Assembly: GCF_002443155.1 (NCBI RefSeq)
Contig: NZ_CP023667.1
Span: forward strand, 2,480,001-2,544,000
Direction of reading: 5' to 3'
Length of the DNA stretch: 64,000 nucleotides
Source of the DNA: Alcaligenes faecalis
GTDB lineage: Bacteria > Pseudomonadota > Gammaproteobacteria > Burkholderiales > Burkholderiaceae_B
Part shown: piece after piece, positions 40,414 to 49,815 of the stretch
Layout of the letters: each line of letters starts with the position of its first letter
How positions within the stretch are numbered: the stretch's first letter is position 1
Position numbers and translations under genes: made by a program
The notes under the pieces: model-generated
What the model was told of the DNA's origin: nothing
Database searches by the model: none
Seen by the model: the letters and a program-made list of their open reading frames with translations, nothing else

Positions 40414-41148
40414 ATGAATACGCCGACCCCCCCCCTCACCCGCAAAATCCTTGTCGTTGACGACGATCCCCGGCTGCGCGATTTACTGCGCCGCTACTTG
40501 TCTGAACAAGGATTCAACGTCTTCGTTGCCGAAGACGGTAAAGAAATGGCCAAACTCTGGCAACGCGAGCATTTCGATCTGCTGGTACTGGATCTGATGC
40601 TGCCAGGCGAGGATGGCCTATCCATCTGTCGCCGGCTGCGCGGCGGTCACGACAACACCCCCATCATCATGCTTACCGCCAAGGCCGAAGAAATCGACCG
40701 TATCGTGGGCCTGGAGATGGGTGCCGATGACTACCTCATCAAGCCCTTCAACCCCCGCGAACTGCTGGCCCGTGTCAACGCTATCTTGCGACGCCGTGGT
40801 ACCGAGGAACACCCCGGCGCACCTAGTCAGGAAAATGAATCGATCGAGTTCGGCCCCTATGTGCTGAACCTGTCCACTCGAACACTGACACGCAATAACG
40901 AAGTCGTCCCCATTACAACGGGCGAATTCTCCGTGCTGAAAGTGTTTGCCCGTCATCCCAAGATCCCCTTGTCGCGCGACAAACTGATGGAACTGGCGCG
41001 TGGCCGTGAGTACGAAGCTTTTGACCGCAGCCTGGACGTGCAGATTTCGCGTCTGCGCAAGCTGATCGAACCCAATGCCTCCAAGCCCGTGTTCATTCAA
41101 ACGGTCTGGGGTCTGGGCTACGTTTTTGTTCCAGACGGCGGTAACTGA
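40414..41148 (+). CDS. ompR: OmpR-family response regulator (RisA/OmpR type)
   Basis: 244 residues. The receiver domain has the acidic pocket VVDDDPRLRD, phosphoacceptor Asp60 (LLVLDLMLPGEDG) and the switch Lys in LIKPFNPREL. A winged-helix DNA-binding domain follows (about residues 145-240: DKLMELARGREYEAFDRSLDVQISRLRKLIE). Similarity to OmpR is high through this region; the Bordetella homologue is called RisA. It is followed after two bases by its likely kinase. The 277-base upstream gap is AT-rich, with TTGACT-N18-TATTTG at 40254-40283 as a possible promoter. Confidence 0.95.
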   Translation: MNTPTPPLTRKILVVDDDPRLRDLLRRYLSEQGFNVFVAEDGKEMAKLWQREHFDLLVLDLMLPGEDGLSICRRLRGGHDNTPIIMLTAKAEEIDRIVGLEMGADDYLIKPFNPRELLARVNAILRRRGTEEHPGAPSQENESIEFGPYVLNLSTRTLTRNNEVVPITTGEFSVLKVFARHPKIPLSRDKLMELARGREYEAFDRSLDVQISRLRKLIEPNASKPVFIQTVWGLGYVFVPDGGN

Positions 41149-41150
41149 CC

Positions 41151-42593
41151 TTGTCTTCCGGTCAGCAAGACGGGCGGCCCGCCGTGGCCGCCCAACGCCG
41201 AGCAAGCAAAAACTCAAGTATCCGGCTGGGTTTATTCAGCCGGTCTTTTTTATTGCTCGCAGCGTTAATGCTCGTCAGCCTGGGTGCCTGGCTGCAAGTA
41301 TTCTTCAGTATGGAAGAAGGCCCACGCGCGGCCCAAATGGCGCAACGCGTGGCATCCATTGTCAGCATCACCCGCTCGGCCCTGGTGTACGCGCCCCCGG
41401 CGGTACGCCCTGCCCTGTTGCTGGATCTGGCCACCAAAGAAAGTCTGCGCGTGCAGCCACGCGAGAACACGGACGAGCTTGAGCCCCTGCCGCGCTCCAA
41501 CTACTGGCAGCACGTTTCTACCGAAGTGCGTGGCGCACTGGGTAGCCAAACCCTGATCATGTGGTCGGTCAATAGCGTGCCAGGCATCTGGGTTTCCTTT
41601 GATATCAATGAAGACCAGTATTGGCTGGTCTTTGATCGCGAACAATTAAGTCTGACGGCCGGTGTGGAGTGGCTGGGCTGGGGCGCGACCGCCTTGCTGC
41701 TGGCCCTGATCGGCGCTGCGGTCAGTGTGCGCTTTGTAAATCGGCCCTTGGCTCAGTTGGCCAAAGTGGCTCAGCAACTGGCCCGTGGCGAGACTCCCAG
41801 CACCCTGCCCGAAAAAGGCCCGGTTGAAATCCGCGACATGAATATCGCCTTTAACCGCATGGCGCGCGACATTCGCCAGACGGAGGCCGATAGGGAAATC
41901 ATGCTGGCTGGCATTTCGCACGATTTGCGCACACCGCTGGCGCGCATGCGTCTGGAAATCGAGTTAAGCCAGGTATCGGACGAAACCCGCGCCGCCATTG
42001 ACGAGGACCTGGCACAGATTGACCACAGTATTGGTCAACTGATGGAATACGCCCGTCCCGCTACGGCTGTCCCAGAACATGGCATCGATGTTTCCGCTGT
42101 GCTCAATGACGTCTACGAACGCGAACGCACACATACCGAATCGCTGGGTGGGATTTTGACGGCTTCCGTCGAACCCAATCTGTATGCCCGCATCAGCGCT
42201 CACGATTTGAAGCGTATCGTCTCCAACCTGATCGAAAATGCCCGTCGCTATGGACGCAGCCCTGAGGATGATCGGGCGCGCATCGAACTGTCGGCGCATC
42301 AGCACGGCAATATTCTGGTGATTGCCGTCAAGGATCAGGGGGCCGGTATTGCAAAAGGCGATATCCAGCGCCTGCTGCGCCCGTTCTCCCGTGGCGTCTC
42401 TGCCCGCACAGGTGTCAGTGGCGCGGGCTTGGGGCTGGCTATTGTGGAGCGCTTACTGGGCCAAGTCGGAGGTCACTTTGAGCTGGTCAGTGCTCCCTCC
42501 GAAGGTTTGACCGCCCGTATCCAGTTGCCACGTATCCGTGCCAGTCGCAATGCGCCTGGAACTCAGGCCGATAAGGACAGCAAAGCTTCCTGA
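41151..42593 (+). CDS. EnvZ/RisS-type sensor histidine kinase
   Basis: 480 residues from a TTG at 41151, two bases after the regulator stop; an in-frame GTG at 41184 is an alternative. Membrane segments at about residues 28-50 and 162-184 enclose a periplasmic sensor region. A HAMP linker is followed by the H-box GISHDLRTPLARMRLE (phosphorylated His257) and ATP-binding boxes NLIENARRYG, DQGAGI and GVSGAGLGLAIVERLL. It should phosphorylate the adjacent OmpR-type regulator. The stimulus is unknown; EnvZ senses osmolarity, and Bordetella RisS has been linked to virulence-related control. Confidence 0.92.
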   Translation: MSSGQQDGRPAVAAQRRASKNSSIRLGLFSRSFLLLAALMLVSLGAWLQVFFSMEEGPRAAQMAQRVASIVSITRSALVYAPPAVRPALLLDLATKESLRVQPRENTDELEPLPRSNYWQHVSTEVRGALGSQTLIMWSVNSVPGIWVSFDINEDQYWLVFDREQLSLTAGVEWLGWGATALLLALIGAAVSVRFVNRPLAQLAKVAQQLARGETPSTLPEKGPVEIRDMNIAFNRMARDIRQTEADREIMLAGISHDLRTPLARMRLEIELSQVSDETRAAIDEDLAQIDHSIGQLMEYARPATAVPEHGIDVSAVLNDVYERERTHTESLGGILTASVEPNLYARISAHDLKRIVSNLIENARRYGRSPEDDRARIELSAHQHGNILVIAVKDQGAGIAKGDIQRLLRPFSRGVSARTGVSGAGLGLAIVERLLGQVGGHFELVSAPSEGLTARIQLPRIRASRNAPGTQADKDSKAS

Positions 42594-42605
42594 GCCGAAT
42601 AAAAC

Positions 42606-42631
42606 TTGGGCAGGGATTTTTCCCTGCCCAA
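42606..42631. terminator. terminator between the kinase gene and ispF
   Basis: TTGGGCAGGGA pairs with TCCCTGCCCAA around TTTT. On the minus strand it is followed by GTTTTATTC, so it serves ispF best; it is also placed to end the kinase transcript. Confidence 0.8.
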
Positions 42632-42654
42632 GGCTGGTCTCAAACTAAAACCAC

Positions 42655-43140
42655 TCAGGCGCGATACAGCAGGGCCACGGAAGTGACCGCAATCCCTTCC
42701 TGGCGCCCCACAAAGCCAATCGCCTCGTTTGTCTTGCCCTTGATGTTCACACTGCCAGGTTCCAATTGCAGATCGGCCTCGATATTGGCCACCATCGCCG
42801 GGGCATGTGGTGCGATCTTGGGTTTTTGCGCGTGAATCGTGGCATCCACATTGCCTACCAACCAGCCGGCTGCGCGTACCTGCTCATAAGCATGACGCAG
42901 CAAGACACGACTATCAGCGCCCTTGTATTTGGGGTCCGTATCCGGAAAGTGACGACCAATATCGCCCAGGCCCGCCGCCCCCAGAATTGCATCGGTAATG
43001 GCATGCAGCAAGGCATCAGCATCCGAATGCCCCATCAGACCATGCGTATGCGGAATGGTGACACCGCCCAGAATCAAAGGTCGGCCTTCGCACAGCACAT
43101 GCACATCAAAACCTTGCCCTACGCGAATCGGCATGCTCAT
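42655..43140 (-). CDS. ispF: IspF, 2-C-methyl-D-erythritol 2,4-cyclodiphosphate synthase
   Basis: 161 residues from the ATG at 43140, which overlaps the ispD stop (ATGA) and has GGAG eight bases upstream. Zinc-binding residues are in FDVHVL and in the [19 protein letters not shown] region; the segment KGKTNE near the C-terminus is conserved. It forms the cyclic diphosphate intermediate of the MEP isoprenoid pathway. It is co-transcribed with ispD, which acts two steps earlier. Confidence 0.97.
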   Translation of the reverse strand: MSMPIRVGQGFDVHVLCEGRPLILGGVTIPHTHGLMGHSDADALLHAITDAILGAAGLGDIGRHFPDTDPKYKGADSRVLLRHAYEQVRAAGWLVGNVDATIHAQKPKIAPHAPAMVANIEADLQLEPGSVNIKGKTNEAIGFVGRQEGIAVTSVALLYRA

Positions 43141-43838
43141 AACCATTTCTCCATCAATTCAAAATCCTCAGGCCAGGTGACTTTAAAATTCCGTGCCGAA
43201 CCCAATATTAATAAGGCCTGGCTGCCTGCCAATTCCATGGCACTGGCCTCGTCCGTCACCACAAAACCCTGTTCTTTAGCCGCTTGCAAGGCCTCGCGCA
43301 AGGCATGCGCGGGAAACAGCTGGGGAGTCTGCGCCAACCACAGGCCGTCTCTGTCCACCGTTTCCTGCGCCGCCGCCGGCTCGGCGGGCGTTGCGCGCTT
43401 GACAGTATCAGGCACGGGCAAAGCCAGCAAGCCACCGCGTTGCGCCTGCAAGCAGGCATCAATCAGCCGCGCCAGGGCTTGCCTGGGCAAACCGGGGCGA
43501 GCGGCATCGTGAACCAGAACCCAGGCTTGTTCGTCCTTATCCAGACTCTGCAAGGTATTGAGTACCGTTTCAGCCCGCGTTTCTCCACCACAAGGCAGGC
43601 AGACCGTGCGCGGCAAGCCTGCCAGTGCGTCGGCGGCCCAGGTGTCACCGGGGGCTACCGCCACCCGCACCTGGCTGATGCGCTCATCGGCCAGCAAAGC
43701 CTGTACCGAGCGGCGCAACATGGGCTGCCCGCCCAGCAAACGGTATTGCTTGGGCAAGCCTTGCGCCTTCGTGGCAGAATCCAGGGCGCGCGAGCCGATA
43801 CCGGCGGCTGGAACAATTGCAATCAAGGTAGTCTTCAT
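43137..43838 (-). CDS. ispD: IspD, 2-C-methyl-D-erythritol 4-phosphate cytidylyltransferase
   Basis: 233 residues of a nucleotidyltransferase fold. The CTP-binding loop is [11 protein letters not shown] near residue 9, with the catalytic Lys/Arg in [25 protein letters not shown] lies near residue 110. It activates methylerythritol phosphate with CTP in the MEP pathway. Its ATG lies only 17 bases from the mfd start on the other strand, so the promoters of both genes must overlap coding sequence or each other. Confidence 0.97.
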   Translation of the reverse strand: MKTTLIAIVPAAGIGSRALDSATKAQGLPKQYRLLGGQPMLRRSVQALLADERISQVRVAVAPGDTWAADALAGLPRTVCLPCGGETRAETVLNTLQSLDKDEQAWVLVHDAARPGLPRQALARLIDACLQAQRGGLLALPVPDTVKRATPAEPAAAQETVDRDGLWLAQTPQLFPAHALREALQAAKEQGFVVTDEASAMELAGSQALLILGSARNFKVTWPEDFELMEKWL

Positions 43839-43855
43839 AGGTGGGTGATTTTATA

Positions 43856-46800
43856 ATGACAATCCTGATGGAAACCGAAAAACAGCACTCCCTGTCCCTG
43901 CCCAGCACCCAAGATGTGCTGGCTGCCTTACGCCCCGGTCAACGCTACTCGCAACCCATGCCCCCTGGCTCGGGCGATGCCTGCCTGATTGCCGACCTGG
44001 CCCGCCAGCATAAAGCGCCTATTCTGGTGCTCTGCGCCGATCCCTTGACTGCCCAAAGGCTGGCCGAGGAAATCCTGTTGTTTGGCCCCGCCCTGCGCGT
44101 GCGCCAACTGCCGGACTGGGAAACGCTGCCCTATGACAGCTTCTCTCCCCACCAGGATCTGATCTCCGAGCGCCTGCGCACCTTGCATGCGCTGACCATG
44201 CACGAGGTCGATGTGCTGACAGTACCCGTCACCACGGCCCTGTATCGTCTGGCGCCGCCTTCTTTTCTGGCCGCCTACACCTTCTCCTTCCGTCAGGGCG
44301 ACGAACTGGATGAAGCGCAGTTGCGCGCCCAGTTAATGCTGGCAAACTACACCCATATGACACAGGTCAGTGCCCCGGGCGAGTTCAGCATTCGCGGTGG
44401 CCTGATTGACCTGTTCCCTATGGGTTCAGTGCTGCCCTACCGTCTGGACCTGTTCGACAACGAGATCGAAAGCATACGCAGCTTCGATATCGACACCCAG
44501 CGCAGCCTGTATCCGGTCAAGGAAATCCAGCTGTTGCCCGGCCGTGAATTCCCCATGGACGAAGAGGCGCGCACGCAATTCCGGGCGCGTTTCCGCGAGT
44601 TCTTTGAGGGTGATCCGTCACGTGCCCTGCCCTATAAAGATGTAGGCAGCGGCATTGCCTTTGCCGGTATCGAATACTATCTGCCGCTGTTCTTTGAAGA
44701 AACGGCCACCTTGATGGACTACGTGCCGCAAGGCAGCCTGGTCATTACTCACGGGGATGCACAAAACGCGATCGGCCGCTTCCAGAGCGACACCCATAGC
44801 CGTTTCTCTTTCCTGAAAAACGACCGTGAACGCCCGATTCTGCCGCCGGAAAGCCTGTTTCTGTCAGACGAGCAGTTCTTCAATGGCATCAAACCCTTTA
44901 GCCGCCTGAGTCTGAACACGCAAGCTGATGATCAGCCTATCGCCCACCCGGACTTTGAGGCTTTACCTGTGGTGGCGGTCAACCGACGCGACAAGGATCC
45001 TTTAGCTCAATTACGGCAAGAGGTACTGGACCCGAAAAACCGGACGGTATTATGTGCCGATTCGGCGGGCCGTCGGGAAACTCTGCTGCAAATGCTGCGT
45101 GAGCACGATTTGTCGCCCGCGGCAGATTGCCAGAATCTGGCCGACTTTCTGGAGTCAGACGCCGCCTTTGCCCTGGTCGTCGCCCCGCTGTCACGTGGTT
45201 TTGCGCTGGTGCACGACAGCCTGAGCCTGCTGACTGAAAACGACCTCTACCCCACCCAGACACGCACCCAAAGCAGCCGTCGCCGCAACGAGCGCAGCAG
45301 CGATGTGGAAGCCATGGTGCGGGACCTGTCCGAACTGCGCGAGGGCGACCCCGTGGTTCACGCCGAGCACGGGATTGGTCGCTACTGCGGTCTGAAAGAA
45401 ATGGACCTGGGCGAAGGCCCGGTCGAGTTCCTGCACCTGGAATACGCCAAGGGCAGCACCTTGTATGTGCCCGTGGCCCAGTTGCACGTAATCGCCCGTT
45501 ACAGCGGTGCCGACCCCGAGCATGCGCCTTTGCACCAACTGGGCTCTGGCCAATGGGATAAAGCCCGCCGTCGTGCAGCCAAGCAAGCACGTGACAGCGC
45601 GGCTGAACTGCTGGCTCTCTACGCCCAGCGCGCCGCTCGTGAAGGCTTCCAGTTCAAGCTGCCTCTGAATGACTATCAAGCCTTTTCCGAGGGTTTCGGC
45701 TTTGAGGAGACTCCGGATCAGGCCGCAGCCATTGAGGCCGTCGTGAACGATATGACGTCGGGCCAGCCTATGGATCGTCTGGTCTGCGGGGATGTAGGCT
45801 TTGGGAAAACCGAAGTCGCCCTGCGTGCCGCCTTCCTGGCCGTAGCCAATGGCAAGCAAGTTGCCTTGTTGTGCCCGACCACCTTGTTGGCTGAGCAACA
45901 TGCGCAGACCTTCTCGGACCGTTTTGCCGACTGGCCTATCCGTGTTGCCGAGCTGTCCCGCTTCCGCTCGACCAAGGAAACCCAGGCTGCGATTGCAGGC
46001 CTGCGCGACGGCAGCGTGGATATTGTGATTGGTACGCACAAGATCCTGTCTTCGGATGTGCGTTTCAAACAACTGGGCCTGGTCATCATCGACGAAGAAC
46101 ACCGCTTTGGTGTGCGCCAGAAAGAAGCCTTGAAGCAACTGCGTGCCGAAGTCGATATCCTGACCCTGACCGCCACCCCTATTCCACGTACCTTAGGCAT
46201 GTCCCTGGAAGGCATACGGGACTTTTCCGTGATTGCCACGGCACCACAAAAACGTCTGGCGATCAAAACCTTTGTACGCCGGGAAGATGGCAGCACCATA
46301 CGTGAAGCGCTGCTGCGCGAATTGAAACGCGGTGGCCAGGTCTACTTCCTGCACAACGAAGTCGAAACCATTCACAACCGGCGTGCCCGTCTGGAAGAGC
46401 TGGTGCCGGAAGCCAGTATTGCAGTGGCCCACGGCCAAATGCCGGAGCGCGAACTGGAAGCCGTCATGAAGGGCTTCTACCAGAAGCGCTACAACGTGCT
46501 GCTGTGTACCACGATTATTGAAACCGGCATTGACGTGCCCACGGCCAATACCATCGTCATTCACCGTGCGGATCGCCTGGGTCTGGCTCAGCTCCACCAG
46601 TTGCGCGGACGAGTGGGCCGTTCCCACCACCAGGCCTATGCCTATCTGCTGACCCCTGGCGAGGATGCCATCACCAGCAATGCGAAGAAGCGACTGGAGG
46701 CCATTCAAGCCATGGAAGAGCTGGGTGCAGGCTTTTTCCTGGCCATGCATGATCTGGAAATTCGGGGCGCCGGGGAAGTGTTGGGCGAATCCCAGTCCGG

Positions 46801-47347
46801 CGATATTCAGGAAGTGGGCTATTCCATGTATGCGGATATGCTCAATACCGCTGTCAAAGCCCTGAAAGCCGGTGAAGAACCTGACCTGGATTCGCCCTTT
46901 GCCTTGCAGTGCGAAGTGAATCTACACACCTCCGCCCTGCTGCCGGCCAACTACTGTCCGGATGTGAACGCCCGTCTGGGGCACTACAAGGCTCTGTCAC
47001 ACGCCAGTACGGAAGACGATCTGATCCATATCCATGAGGAGCTGATTGACCGCTACGGCCTGCTGCCAGAAGCGGGCGAGAACCTGCTGGCCGTGCATCG
47101 CCTGCGTATCAAGGCCGAGCCCTTGGGGATTGTGAAAATCGATGCCAGCGAAGCCCAGGCGACGATTCAGTTTTCTTCCAAGCCCAATGTGGACGCCGTC
47201 AGCATTATTGAACTGGTCCAAAAGAACAAGCAGGTACGCCTGGCTGGGCCGGACAAGCTCAAGGTTGAAATTACCAAAGGCGAGGAAATCAAGAACCGTA
47301 TCCAGGCCGTGCGCAATGTCTTGAACAGCTTGCGCAAAGAGAAGTAA
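43856..47347 (+). CDS. mfd: Mfd, transcription-repair coupling factor
   Basis: About 1163 residues. Domain order is a UvrB-like N-terminal part, the RNA-polymerase interaction domain (LREGDPVVHAEHGIGRYCG), helicase motor domains with Walker A GDVGFGKTE and the box DEEHRFGV, the TRG-like region around QLRGRVGRS, and the C-terminal regulatory domain. It removes RNA polymerase stalled at lesions and recruits UvrA. The start is uncertain: GTG 43841, ATG 43856 and ATG 43868 are in frame, none with a good ribosome-binding site, and a TATAAT lies at 43852-43857. ATG 43856 is chosen provisionally. Confidence 0.95.
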   Translation: MTILMETEKQHSLSLPSTQDVLAALRPGQRYSQPMPPGSGDACLIADLARQHKAPILVLCADPLTAQRLAEEILLFGPALRVRQLPDWETLPYDSFSPHQDLISERLRTLHALTMHEVDVLTVPVTTALYRLAPPSFLAAYTFSFRQGDELDEAQLRAQLMLANYTHMTQVSAPGEFSIRGGLIDLFPMGSVLPYRLDLFDNEIESIRSFDIDTQRSLYPVKEIQLLPGREFPMDEEARTQFRARFREFFEGDPSRALPYKDVGSGIAFAGIEYYLPLFFEETATLMDYVPQGSLVITHGDAQNAIGRFQSDTHSRFSFLKNDRERPILPPESLFLSDEQFFNGIKPFSRLSLNTQADDQPIAHPDFEALPVVAVNRRDKDPLAQLRQEVLDPKNRTVLCADSAGRRETLLQMLREHDLSPAADCQNLADFLESDAAFALVVAPLSRGFALVHDSLSLLTENDLYPTQTRTQSSRRRNERSSDVEAMVRDLSELREGDPVVHAEHGIGRYCGLKEMDLGEGPVEFLHLEYAKGSTLYVPVAQLHVIARYSGADPEHAPLHQLGSGQWDKARRRAAKQARDSAAELLALYAQRAAREGFQFKLPLNDYQAFSEGFGFEETPDQAAAIEAVVNDMTSGQPMDRLVCGDVGFGKTEVALRAAFLAVANGKQVALLCPTTLLAEQHAQTFSDRFADWPIRVAELSRFRSTKETQAAIAGLRDGSVDIVIGTHKILSSDVRFKQLGLVIIDEEHRFGVRQKEALKQLRAEVDILTLTATPIPRTLGMSLEGIRDFSVIATAPQKRLAIKTFVRREDGSTIREALLRELKRGGQVYFLHNEVETIHNRRARLEELVPEASIAVAHGQMPERELEAVMKGFYQKRYNVLLCTTIIETGIDVPTANTIVIHRADRLGLAQLHQLRGRVGRSHHQAYAYLLTPGEDAITSNAKKRLEAIQAMEELGAGFFLAMHDLEIRGAGEVLGESQSGDIQEVGYSMYADMLNTAVKALKAGEEPDLDSPFALQCEVNLHTSALLPANYCPDVNARLGHYKALSHASTEDDLIHIHEELIDRYGLLPEAGENLLAVHRLRIKAEPLGIVKIDASEAQATIQFSSKPNVDAVSIIELVQKNKQVRLAGPDKLKVEITKGEEIKNRIQAVRNVLNSLRKEK

Positions 47348-47373
47348 GCCTTCACAACAAGGCTGGGATATAG

Positions 47374-47409
47374 AAAAGAGCGCTGCCCAAGGACAGCGCT
47401 CTTTTATTT
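47374..47409. terminator. bidirectional terminator (mfd / serB)
   Basis: AAAAGAGCGCTG pairs with CAGCGCTCTTTT around CCCAAGGA, followed by TATTTT on the plus strand. On the minus strand T residues also follow, so it can serve serB, whose stop is about 140 bases away. Confidence 0.88.
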
Positions 47410-47546
47410 TTGACAGCCAAACTCCTGCCTTGTGCGTTTACGCTGGTGAGCTGGAAGGCCTATATACAGACCAACTCTTAGTAAGCCTTGAGTTTGCGGC
47501 GCCCACCTTCATTTTTTCGCCAGACTACGCTGACGATCCACCGACA

Positions 47547-48398
47547 TCAAACGTCCAAACGGAACCAGTTCAACACGGCATCCAGCGGAGAGTGATTCAA
47601 AGCAAAGCTGGCTTGCTCCTGCACCACCGGCTTGGCTCGGTAAGCCACCGAGTACTTGGCCTTGGACATCATGGGCAAGTCATTGGCCCCATCGCCAATC
47701 GCAATACATTGCTCTGGACCTGCACCCAGCTCAGCCGCCAGTTCCTGCAGGAAACGCGCTTTAGCCTGACCATCCACAATCGCGCCCAGCACTTTGCCTG
47801 TCAGCTTGCCGTCCACCACTTCCAAGGTATTGGAATGGGCGTAGCTCAAGCTGAACCGGTCTTTCATACGTTCGGTGAAGAAGGTAAAGCCACCCGACAC
47901 CAGCAAGGTTTTCACCCCATGAGCATGAGCCGTCGCAATCAGGCGGTCCGCGCCCAGATTGGGCTGCAAGCGCTCTTCATAGACACGAGTCAGATCACTG
48001 ACGGGTACACCTTCCAAAAACGCGACACGACGATTCAGGCTTTCGGTGAAATCCTTGATTTCACCGCGCATGGCCGCTTCGGTAATCGTGGCAACTTGTT
48101 CCTTGCGACCAGCCATATCGGCAATCTCGTCAATACACTCGATATTGATCAGCGTGGAATCCATGTCCATTGCCAGCACGCGCATTTCTTTCAGGCGATC
48201 AATCTGCTCCAGAAAGGCAAAGTCCATCGCGCCGGTCTTGCACAGAGCCTGCACCTCAGCGCGCTGCGTGTCGTCAGCACCCAGCAGGCGTACAGCGGTG
48301 GGACCCAGTTCCTGCACTCCATCGGCCTGCACCACTGCCGCAATTTTTTCGATGATGGCGCTATCCAGGCGCGGCCCTTGAAGAATGAGATGAGACAT
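47547..48398 (-). CDS. serB: SerB, phosphoserine phosphatase
   Basis: 283 residues from the ATG at 48398 (MSHLILQGPRLD); an upstream in-frame start at 48500 would add an unlikely 34 residues. HAD motif I is AMDMDSTLI with two catalytic Asp; further motifs are LLVSGGFTFF, a Lys in DGQAKARFL, and GDGANDLPMM. The N-terminal ACT-like region (about residues 1-75) is as in E. coli SerB. It completes serine synthesis by dephosphorylating phosphoserine. It is divergent from the nitronate monooxygenase gene. Confidence 0.96.
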   Translation of the reverse strand: MSHLILQGPRLDSAIIEKIAAVVQADGVQELGPTAVRLLGADDTQRAEVQALCKTGAMDFAFLEQIDRLKEMRVLAMDMDSTLINIECIDEIADMAGRKEQVATITEAAMRGEIKDFTESLNRRVAFLEGVPVSDLTRVYEERLQPNLGADRLIATAHAHGVKTLLVSGGFTFFTERMKDRFSLSYAHSNTLEVVDGKLTGKVLGAIVDGQAKARFLQELAAELGAGPEQCIAIGDGANDLPMMSKAKYSVAYRAKPVVQEQASFALNHSPLDAVLNWFRLDV

Positions 48399-48568
48399 CA
48401 GATCGTCCACAAAGCAAGAAAATACAGCACAGCCACTGTGCCAAAAGACGATTATTGTAGCCTGCCGCAGCCCCGGCACGGCCCTGCCTGCAAGCGACAA
48501 TGTCAGTTTTCAGCCTGAACTCATCCTGCTACGATAAAAGCTATCGCGAAATGACGAGGACGCCTTAC

Positions 48569-49684
48569 ATGTACATCTGGCCCAACAATACTTTGCTGGA
48601 TCTGCTCCATATCGAGCAACCCATCGTTCAAGCCCCTATGGCCGGCGCCCAAGACAGCGAACTGGCTATTGCCGTTGCTCGTGCCGGCGGCTTGGGTTCC
48701 CTGGCCTGCGCCATGCTCAGCCCAGAACAGATTCGGGAACAAGTAGGCTTGTTCCGGCAAGCCGTGTCGGCCCCTATCAATCTGAACTTCTTTTGCCATG
48801 AAGACCTGCGCCTGGAGCCAGAGGCTCTGCAGGAGTGGCGTCTGCGCCTGATCCCTTACTACCAGGAATACGGCCTGGACCCGAATCAGGAATTGCCAAA
48901 GGCGGCACGTGCGCCTTTCTCCAGCCAGCATGCTGAATTGCTCGAAGAAATTAAGCCCGAAGTCGTCAGCTTCCACTTTGGTCTGCCCTCCCCTGAGCTG
49001 CTTGAACGCGTGAAAAAAACCGGCGCACTGGTCATGTCCAGCGCCACCACCACGGCTGAAGCCGTGTGGCTGCAAGAGCACGGTGCGGACATCATCATCG
49101 CCCAAGGCGTGGAAGCCGGTGGCCACCGTGGCGTGTTTCTGGACGATAAAGTGCATACGCAAGTTGGCACCATGTCTTTGGTTCCACAAATTGCGGATGC
49201 TGTCAAAATCCCAGTAATTGCTGCCGGTGGCATTGCGGATGGACGTGGTATCGCTGCAGCTTTGGCCTTGGGTGCCAGCGCGGCCCAAATTGGTACCGCT
49301 TATCTGTTTTGCCCTGAATCCAAAATTACTCCCCTGCATCGGGAAGCCTTGGCCAATAGTCGCTCGGACGGCACGGCGCTGACCAATCTGTTTTCCGGTC
49401 GTCCCGCACGCAGTATTCGCACTCGCCTGATGGATGAGATTGGACCTTTAAATAGCAGCGCGCCTGTCTTCCCGCATGCAGGTTCGGCACTGAGCCCGCT
49501 GCGTATTGAAGCCGAAAAACAGGGCCGCACTGAATTCAGCTCCCTCTGGAGCGGCCAGAGCGCTGCCTTGGGCCGTGCCCTGCCCGCCGAGCAACTGACG
49601 CTGGTGCTGGCCCAAGAGGCTCAAGGCGTCTGCAAGCGCCTGGGAGTGGCTGGCGCTACCCACGCCCCTTTGGACCAGCCTTGA
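48569..49684 (+). CDS. nitronate monooxygenase (2-nitropropane dioxygenase family)
   Basis: 371 residues from the ATG at 48569, which has a strong GAGGA eight bases upstream; earlier in-frame ATGs at 48551 and further upstream lack this. The FMN barrel begins with HIEQPIVQAPMAGAQ and contains AGGLGSLACAML, GVEAGGHRGVF (active-site His in GGHRG) and AAGGIADGRGIAAALALGA. It oxidises toxic alkyl nitronates to carbonyl compounds and nitrite using FMN and oxygen. The physiological substrate is not evident from the neighbours. A strong terminator follows. Confidence 0.93.
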   Translation: MYIWPNNTLLDLLHIEQPIVQAPMAGAQDSELAIAVARAGGLGSLACAMLSPEQIREQVGLFRQAVSAPINLNFFCHEDLRLEPEALQEWRLRLIPYYQEYGLDPNQELPKAARAPFSSQHAELLEEIKPEVVSFHFGLPSPELLERVKKTGALVMSSATTTAEAVWLQEHGADIIIAQGVEAGGHRGVFLDDKVHTQVGTMSLVPQIADAVKIPVIAAGGIADGRGIAAALALGASAAQIGTAYLFCPESKITPLHREALANSRSDGTALTNLFSGRPARSIRTRLMDEIGPLNSSAPVFPHAGSALSPLRIEAEKQGRTEFSSLWSGQSAALGRALPAEQLTLVLAQEAQGVCKRLGVAGATHAPLDQP

Positions 49685-49770
49685 TCGGCTCTGCGGTCTG
49701 CATACTGCCTCTACAGCCCTTCACTGGAGTCAGACCTACCTCCTGATTGCAAGCCTCGGAAAATCAAGAC

Positions 49771-49803
49771 AAAAAAAACCTCGCAAAATTGCGAGGTTTT
49801 TTT
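49771..49803. terminator. bidirectional terminator (nitronate monooxygenase / nuo operon end)
   Basis: A run of eight A, CCTCGCAA pairing with TTGCGAGG, and a run of seven T. It ends both the plus-strand gene and the minus-strand nuo-DUF2818 transcript. Confidence 0.93.
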
Positions 49804-49815
49804 ATGCAGTCAGCA

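Noticed and set aside
41151..42593. Possibility that the sensor kinase is truncated, as reported for RisS of Bordetella pertussis
   Set aside because: All boxes from the H-box to the ATP-binding G-box are present in one frame, so this copy appears intact.
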